Assembly: GCA_002348905.1 (NCBI GenBank)
Contig: DEBW01000016.1
Span: 34,505 to 43,995, forward strand
Length of the DNA stretch: 9,491 nucleotides
Source of the DNA: Ruminococcus flavefaciens
GTDB lineage: Bacteria > Bacillota > Clostridia > Oscillospirales > Ruminococcaceae
Direction: 5' to 3'
The position numbers and the translations under genes were made by a program. Within the stretch, counting starts at the first letter, position 1; each line of letters begins with the position of its first letter. This document shows positions 5,669-9,491 of this stretch, piece by piece. The notes under the pieces were generated by a model, which had not been told where the DNA came from, ran no database searches, and worked only from the letters and a program-made list of their open reading frames with translations.

Positions 5669-5890
5669 ATGGGAACTATGGCATTAGGTGCGGCAATTGC
5701 CGTTCTTACAGGTGCAGGCGCAGGTATAGGTATAGGTATCGCAACAGCAAAGGCTACAGAATCAATAGCAAGACAGCCTGAGGCTAAGGGCGATATCAGA
5801 ACAGCACTCCTGCTTGGATGCGCACTCGCAGAAGCTACAGCTATCTACGGTTTCGTTATTGCGCTTCTTATAATTGGTAAGATAAAATAA
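5669..5890 (+). CDS. atpE: F1Fo ATP synthase subunit c, second copy (identical protein)
   Basis: This gene encodes the same 73-residue c-subunit as the copy before it, residue for residue, including Glu55 and the glycine motif of helix 1. It has the same GGAGGT ribosome site (5655-5660) at the same distance from the ATG. The 16 silent differences show that the two copies have been separate long enough to drift, or were partly homogenised, while the protein was held constant. A c-ring needs roughly 8 to 17 copies per enzyme against one to three of most other subunits, so a second gene would raise c supply. Acetobacterium woodii is a known case of a multi-gene c set in which two of the genes encode identical proteins. 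It is followed by atpF after 12 bp. Confidence 0.97.
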   Translation: MGTMALGAAIAVLTGAGAGIGIGIATAKATESIARQPEAKGDIRTALLLGCALAEATAIYGFVIALLIIGKIK

Positions 5891-5902
5891 GGAGGGCAAA
5901 TA

Positions 5903-6391
5903 ATGCTTAAATTTGAATTCTGGAGCATTTTTGAGGCTGTCGCAAACGTTATCATACTGTTTGTCCTCCTCAGAATATTCCTTTTCAAACCTATAAACAA
6001 GATCATGGACGAGAGAACTCAGTCTGTTCAGAAGAATATTGATGATGCTGAAAAGGCTAAAAAAGAAGCTGACGAGCTTCGTCAGCAGTATGAGGACTCT
6101 ATCAGTGAGGCTAAGGAAGAAGCAAGCCGCATCATCATGAAGGCTCATGATGACGCTGAAACTGAAAGAGCAAACATCATACAGAAGTCCCATGAGGAGG
6201 CTGACCAGATAGTTAACGCTGCAAGCGAAACTATCGAGAACGAGCGCAGAAGAGTGCTCCAGCAGGCTCAGTCTCAGATAGCAGACCTCGCTATCGAAGC
6301 TGCTTCAAAGATAGTAGGCGCAAATCTCGATGACGATAAGAACCGTCAGCTCGTAGATAAATTCCTTTCCGGAGAGGAAGGTGACAAGTAA
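5903..6391 (+). CDS. atpF: F1Fo ATP synthase subunit b (peripheral stalk)
   Basis: Subunit b is the peripheral-stalk protein that anchors the F1 head to subunit a and resists rotation. The 162 residues show the family plan: a short N-terminus, one membrane helix at about 8-28 (I-F-E-A-V-A-N-V-I-I-L-F-V-L-L), the landmark F-L-F-K-P-I-N-K-I-M-D-E-R (26-38), then a long charged coiled coil to about residue 140, and a C-terminal region A-A-S-K-I-V-G-A-N-L that binds delta. Length is typical. A strong GGAGGG site at 5891-5896 precedes the ATG. Only one b gene is present, so b is expected to be a homodimer. Its TAA stop at 6389-6391 shares its last A with the ATG of the next gene (TAATG), a classic coupled junction. 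Confidence 0.96.
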   Translation: MLKFEFWSIFEAVANVIILFVLLRIFLFKPINKIMDERTQSVQKNIDDAEKAKKEADELRQQYEDSISEAKEEASRIIMKAHDDAETERANIIQKSHEEADQIVNAASETIENERRRVLQQAQSQIADLAIEAASKIVGANLDDDKNRQLVDKFLSGEEGDK

Positions 6392-8415
6392 TGAAAGAAA
6401 CTGATAAGGAGCTTCTTAATGAGCTTGTCCGCCTTGATATCCCCCGTGAGGACATCGCAACCGTAAAAAGCGTGTTCGCTGCTTGTCCTGATGTGGCTGA
6501 TACCCTTGCCAATCCTCTCGTTACTTATGACGAGAAGCACGGCATTGTAATAAAGCTCTTCCCTGAAAGCCTTGAACGCTTCATGATGAATGCCTCAAAA
6601 ACAGGCATGATAGACAGACTTGAGGAGATATTCGAGGAATACGAGGACTTGCTACTCGAAAAGCAGGGCAGCATCAAGGCTGTAGTACGCTATGTTACTC
6701 CTCTTACAGAGACTCAGCAGGCTGATCTCCGCAAGTTCATCATGGAGAAATTCGTCAAGGACGATGTTGACATAGAGTACAAGCACGATCCTGATATCAT
6801 CGGCGGTTTTATACTCAACGCAGGTGATGTTGAGTACGACCGCAGTTTCCGCACAAGTCTCCGTGCAATGCGTGATACATTGCAGGAAAAGGCAGCAGAA
6901 GTTGCTGAGAGCGGCGATGAGAACCTTGATTCAAATGATATCATATCTGTACTGAAAACTGAGGTAAAAGACTTTACCGTAAGGTCTGGCGCTACTGAGA
7001 CCGGCTTCGTTACTCAGCTCGGTGACGGTATTGCCCGTGTTCATGGTATGAGCGGAGTTATGTACGGCGAACTTGTCGAATTTGAGACTGGTGTCCGTGG
7101 TATCGTTCAGAACCTCGAAGAAAAGACCGCCGGCGTTGTACTTCTCGGTGATGACCACGGTCTTACAGAAGGCTCAACTGTTGTACGTACCGGAAAACGT
7201 GCCGGAATAGGCGTGAGCGACGAACTTCTCGGACGAGTTGTTGATGCTCTCGGTTCTCCTATCGACGGTCTCGGCGTTATACGTGCAGAGGATTACTTCC
7301 CTATAGAGCGTGAAGCTCCTGGCGTTATCGAGCGTAAGCCGGTAAATGTGCCTTTACAGACAGGTATACTCGCCATAGACTCGATGTTCCCTATAGGCAG
7401 AGGTCAGCGTGAGCTTATCATCGGCGACAGACAGACCGGTAAGACCTCTATCGCTATTGATACTATCATAAATCAGAAAGGCAAGGACGTTATCTGTATC
7501 TATGTCGCAATAGGTCAGAAGTCCTCTACTGTTGCTCAGGTAGTAAATACCCTTAAAAAGTACGGCGCTATGGAGTATTCCGTAGTTGTATGTGCTTCTG
7601 CGAGTGATCCTGCGCCTTTCCAGTACATCTCTCCTTATTCTGGTACAGCTATTGCTGAATACTTCATGTCAAAGGGCAGAGACGTTCTTATAGTATACGA
7701 TGACCTTTCAAAACACGCCGTTGCATACCGTGCAATGTCACTTCTTCTCCACCGTCCGCCGGGACGTGAAGCTTACCCTGGTGACGTATTCTATCTCCAT
7801 TCAAGACTTCTTGAACGTTCAAGCCGTCTTGATGATGAACACGGCGGCGGTTCACTTACAGCACTGCCTATAATCGAGACTCTTGCAGGCGATATCTCAG
7901 CATATATCCCTACAAACGTAATATCTATCACTGACGGTCAGATATTCCTCGAAAGCGAACTTTTCAACAGCGGTCTGCGTCCGGCTGTAAACTACGGACT
8001 TTCAGTATCCCGTGTCGGCGGTGCTGCACAGACAAAGGCTATGAAAAAGGCTGCCGGAAATCTCCGTATCGACCTTGCTCAGTTCAAGGAAATGGAGATA
8101 TTCACACAGTTCTCGTCTGAACTTGACCAGACTACAGCAGACCTTCTCAATCACGGTCATATGCTTACAGAAATGCTCAAACAGCCTCTTTATAATCCTA
8201 TGCCGCACTATAAGCAGGTAATACTCCTCTATGCGGCTCAGCATGGTATGTTTGAAAATATACCTCTCAAAGAGCTTAAAGAATACATCAATGACCTTAT
8301 ATCGTATATCGAATCATACGGTCAGGACATAATCTCTGAGATAGAGGAGAACAAAGTCCTCACGGAAGACCTCGGCGAGCGTATCGAGCGTATCGTCACT
8401 GCCTTTGAGGAATAA
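6391..8415 (+). CDS. atpHA: Fused F1 delta (OSCP) and alpha subunits of ATP synthase in one 674-residue frame
   Basis: One uninterrupted frame joins two normally separate subunits. Residues 1 to about 165 are delta, the protein that ties the peripheral stalk to the top of F1: helical N-domain with S-V-F-A-A-C-P-D and L-A-N-P-L-V-T (27-45), then the C-domain ending I-I-G-G-F-I-L-N-A-G-D (136-146) and S-F-R-T-S-L-R-A-M-R-D-T-L. An acidic linker covers about 165-180. Alpha follows with its own N-terminal helix (S-N-D-I-I-S-V-L-K, 181-189), the beta-barrel entry L-G-D-G-I-A-R-V (210-217), Walker A G-D-R-Q-T-G-K-T (345-352), P-G-R-E-A-Y-P-G-D-V-F-Y-L-H-S-R (457-472) and the arginine finger Arg541 in S-V-S-R-V-G-G-A-A-Q. 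The alpha part, about 497 residues, is full length. The start has a GAAGGTG site at 6377-6383. Between residue 165 and the alpha core I find no ATG, GTG or TTG in frame. F1 has three alpha and one delta, so the fusion poses a stoichiometry problem. The delta N-terminus lacks the usual Y-A-x-A-L-F helix. Confidence 0.93.
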   Translation: MKETDKELLNELVRLDIPREDIATVKSVFAACPDVADTLANPLVTYDEKHGIVIKLFPESLERFMMNASKTGMIDRLEEIFEEYEDLLLEKQGSIKAVVRYVTPLTETQQADLRKFIMEKFVKDDVDIEYKHDPDIIGGFILNAGDVEYDRSFRTSLRAMRDTLQEKAAEVAESGDENLDSNDIISVLKTEVKDFTVRSGATETGFVTQLGDGIARVHGMSGVMYGELVEFETGVRGIVQNLEEKTAGVVLLGDDHGLTEGSTVVRTGKRAGIGVSDELLGRVVDALGSPIDGLGVIRAEDYFPIEREAPGVIERKPVNVPLQTGILAIDSMFPIGRGQRELIIGDRQTGKTSIAIDTIINQKGKDVICIYVAIGQKSSTVAQVVNTLKKYGAMEYSVVVCASASDPAPFQYISPYSGTAIAEYFMSKGRDVLIVYDDLSKHAVAYRAMSLLLHRPPGREAYPGDVFYLHSRLLERSSRLDDEHGGGSLTALPIIETLAGDISAYIPTNVISITDGQIFLESELFNSGLRPAVNYGLSVSRVGGAAQTKAMKKAAGNLRIDLAQFKEMEIFTQFSSELDQTTADLLNHGHMLTEMLKQPLYNPMPHYKQVILLYAAQHGMFENIPLKELKEYINDLISYIESYGQDIISEIEENKVLTEDLGERIERIVTAFEE

Positions 8416-8426
8416 GAGGTGAGCCT

Positions 8427-9326
8427 ATGCCTAACATGAGAGAGATAAGGGAGAGGATAGCGAGCATACAGCAGATACTGAAAATAACCAACGCTATGTA
8501 TCTCATGTCCTCTTCAAAGCTGAAAAAGGCAAGAAAAGCCCTTGACTCGACCGAACCTTACTTCTACAAGCTTCAGGAGACTATCGAGAGCGTTCTTGAA
8601 CATACTCCTCATACCCGTCAGCTTTATTTTGACAGACGTTCCGATATACCGGAGGATAAGCGTAAAAAAGGCTACATCGTCATAACCGCTGACAAGGGAC
8701 TTTGCGGAAGCTACAACCACAATATCCTCAAATACGCTGAAAAGACCATTTCAGAAGCGGCTGATCCTGATAACTGCTATCTTTTCGTACTCGGTCAGGT
8801 GGGACGTATGTACTTCCAGCGCCGTATGAAAAATGCGAGCGTTGATGCTGAATTTCTCTATACTACGCAGAATCCGACCACGTACCGTGCAAGGGAGATA
8901 GCTGAGTTGATACTTGAAAAGTTCGAGAAGCGTGAGCTTGATGAGGTATACGTTCTCTATACGGATATGGTCAATTCAAACTTGCAGGAAACACGTACTG
9001 TTCGCCTGCTTCCGTTTGAGAGAAGGCATTTCGGAAAAGCTCCGGACGGTACTATGAAAAAGCTTCCGAAGGCTTCATTCGTGCCTTCACCTGAAAAGGT
9101 AATGGACTACCTCATACCAAACTATGCAAAGGGTATTATCTACGGCGCAATGGTCGAGGCTTTCTGCTGCGAACAGCAGTCAAGAATGACAGCTATGGAT
9201 GCTGCCACCAACAGCGCAAAGGATATGATAAAAGATCTGTCACTGCTCTATAACCGTGCCCGTCAGGCTGCTATCACTCAGGAGATAACTGAGGTCTGCG
9301 GCGGAGCAGCTTCATTGGAAAAATAA
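8427..9326 (+). CDS. atpG: F1Fo ATP synthase subunit gamma
   Basis: Gamma is the central rotor shaft inside the alpha-beta hexamer. The 299-residue protein has both terminal helices that form its coiled coil. The N-terminal one is M-R-E-I-R-E-R-I-A-S-I-Q-Q-I-L-K-I-T-N-A (4-23) plus M-S-S-S-K-L. The C-terminal one includes R-M-T-A-M-D-A-A-T-N-S-A (253-264) and Y-N-R-A-R-Q-A-A-I-T-Q-E-I-T-E (277-291). The globular middle contains V-I-T-A-D-K-G-L-C-G-S-Y-N (85-97), a standard gamma motif. Length is slightly above the usual 285-295. Two mild oddities are Y-L-M-S-S-S where many families have K-M-V-A-A-A, and a charged insert near 195-215 (H-F-G-K-A-P-D-G-T-M-K-K). The ATG has an AAGAGGTGA site at 8414-8422, 11 bp after the fusion gene. 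It is followed by a large palindromic repeat rather than directly by atpD. Confidence 0.96.
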   Translation: MPNMREIRERIASIQQILKITNAMYLMSSSKLKKARKALDSTEPYFYKLQETIESVLEHTPHTRQLYFDRRSDIPEDKRKKGYIVITADKGLCGSYNHNILKYAEKTISEAADPDNCYLFVLGQVGRMYFQRRMKNASVDAEFLYTTQNPTTYRAREIAELILEKFEKRELDEVYVLYTDMVNSNLQETRTVRLLPFERRHFGKAPDGTMKKLPKASFVPSPEKVMDYLIPNYAKGIIYGAMVEAFCCEQQSRMTAMDAATNSAKDMIKDLSLLYNRARQAAITQEITEVCGGAASLEK

Positions 9327-9337
9327 TATATTTGCAT

Positions 9338-9356
9338 GGGCGGATGATATCCGCCC
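9338..9356. repeat. Short palindrome GGGCGGAT-GAT-ATCCGCCC after atpG
   Basis: GGGCGGAT (9338-9345) and ATCCGCCC (9349-9356) form a perfect 8-bp stem with a 3-nt loop. It is followed by CTAC, so the reverse strand starts GTAGGGGCGG, which shares the GTAGGG core with the arm ends of the larger palindrome next to it. No T-tract follows, so it does not look like a terminator. I read it as part of the same intergenic repeat cluster. Confidence 0.8.
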
Positions 9357-9377
9357 CTACTCAGAGCACGTTAAATA

Positions 9378-9454
9378 TGTAGGGAACGCCGCCCTCGGCG
9401 TTCCGCATCATACCAAATATGCGGCAAGGAACGCCGAGGGCGGCGTTCCCTACA
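9378..9454. repeat. Large inverted repeat with nested palindromes between atpG and the next gene
   Basis: The 27-base arms at 9378-9404 (starting TGTAGGGAACGCC) and 9428-9454 (ending GGCGTTCCCTACA) are perfect inverted copies around a 23-nt centre. Inside each arm GGAACGCCG and CGGCGTTCC also pair with each other around a 4-nt loop (CCCT on the left, AGGG on the right), so the RNA can fold as one long hairpin or two short ones. In the centre, CCGCAT (9403-9408) can pair with ATGCGG (9419-9424). The GC-rich symmetric form is unlike the neighbouring AT-rich gaps and resembles dispersed palindromic elements of REP or MITE type. No transposase, target duplication or T-tract is visible here. Confidence 0.85.
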
Positions 9455-9480
9455 AGTTCTCTTAACCAAAGGAGAAAAAA

Positions 9481-9491
9481 ATGGAAAAAGG
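9481..9491 (+). CDS. atpD: Start of the next gene, probably ATP synthase subunit beta (partial)
   Basis: An ATG at 9481 follows a strong AAAGGAG ribosome site at 9468-9474 with 6 bases between. Only M-E-K-G and part of the next codon frame are visible. Operon order in F1Fo ATP synthases (alpha, gamma, beta, epsilon) makes beta the expected gene, and M-E-K-G is a common beta start in Firmicutes. The few visible codons do not prove it. Confidence 0.6.

Larger units (their letters stand above)
5389..5890 (+). repeat. Tandem duplication of the ribosome site plus atpE (two 236-bp units)
   Basis: Unit 1 is 5389-5624 and unit 2 is 5655-5890, with a period of 266 bp. Each begins with the same GGAGGTATATTAAA leader and contains a complete 73-codon gene. 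I count 16 differences in 236 bp, all at third codon positions and all silent. The leader plus the first 15 codons are identical, and so is a block from the ACA codon at position 30 to the CTC at position 47. The 30-bp spacer between units is unrelated to the sequence before unit 1. Confidence 0.95.

Noticed and set aside
6391..8415. Delta-alpha fusion as a simple sequencing frameshift
   Set aside because: Both domains read cleanly in the same frame and the linker is hydrophilic and codon-consistent, with no out-of-frame stretch. A lost stop codon cannot be fully excluded without relatives.
9338..9454. Palindromes after atpG as an operon-ending terminator
   Set aside because: No T-tract follows either stem, and a gene with a strong ribosome site starts 26 bp later in the same direction, as expected for atpD.
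9338..9454. CRISPR array
   Set aside because: Only two inverted arms and one short palindrome exist; there are no regular direct repeats with spacers.

Overview
This window looks like chromosomal DNA from an anaerobic Gram-positive gut or rumen bacterium of the Firmicutes, most likely a Ruminococcus-like member of the Oscillospiraceae. The evidence is the moderate GC content, strong GGAGG-type ribosome binding sites, dense co-directional genes, the style of the ATP synthase proteins, and a palindromic GC-rich intergenic repeat. The genus is an inference from protein style, not a database match. Every gene I support is on the + strand.

Bases 1-4469 are the end of a surface-polysaccharide operon. 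It holds the 3' end of a GDP-mannose 4,6-dehydratase gene (gmd), a small DivIVA-like protein, two GT4-type glycosyltransferases, a GDP-4-keto-6-deoxymannose reductase (rmd), and two small proteins of unknown function. Gmd plus Rmd would convert GDP-D-mannose to GDP-D-rhamnose. The two glycosyltransferases are plausible users of that sugar or of GDP-mannose, much like an A-band-type D-rhamnan locus. Three small proteins (87, 93 and 111 residues) are interleaved with the sugar genes, and none is a known enzyme.

Bases 4470-4713 form a regulatory intergenic region. It has a sigma-A-type promoter with a 17-bp spacer, a perfect 9-bp inverted repeat over the -35 box, and a terminator-like hairpin with a T-tract just before the atpB ribosome binding site. 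The layout suggests both operator control and attenuation of the downstream operon.

Bases 4714-9491 are most of an F1Fo ATP synthase operon in the order atpB, atpE, atpE, atpF, atpH-atpA fusion, atpG, and the first codons of a gene that is probably atpD. Three things stand out. The c-subunit gene is tandemly duplicated, and the two copies encode identical proteins that differ by 16 silent changes. The delta and alpha subunits are encoded as one continuous 674-residue reading frame with no visible in-frame restart, although F1 normally has one delta and three alpha. A large palindromic repeat lies between atpG and the next gene. The delta-alpha fusion is the best candidate here for something undescribed.
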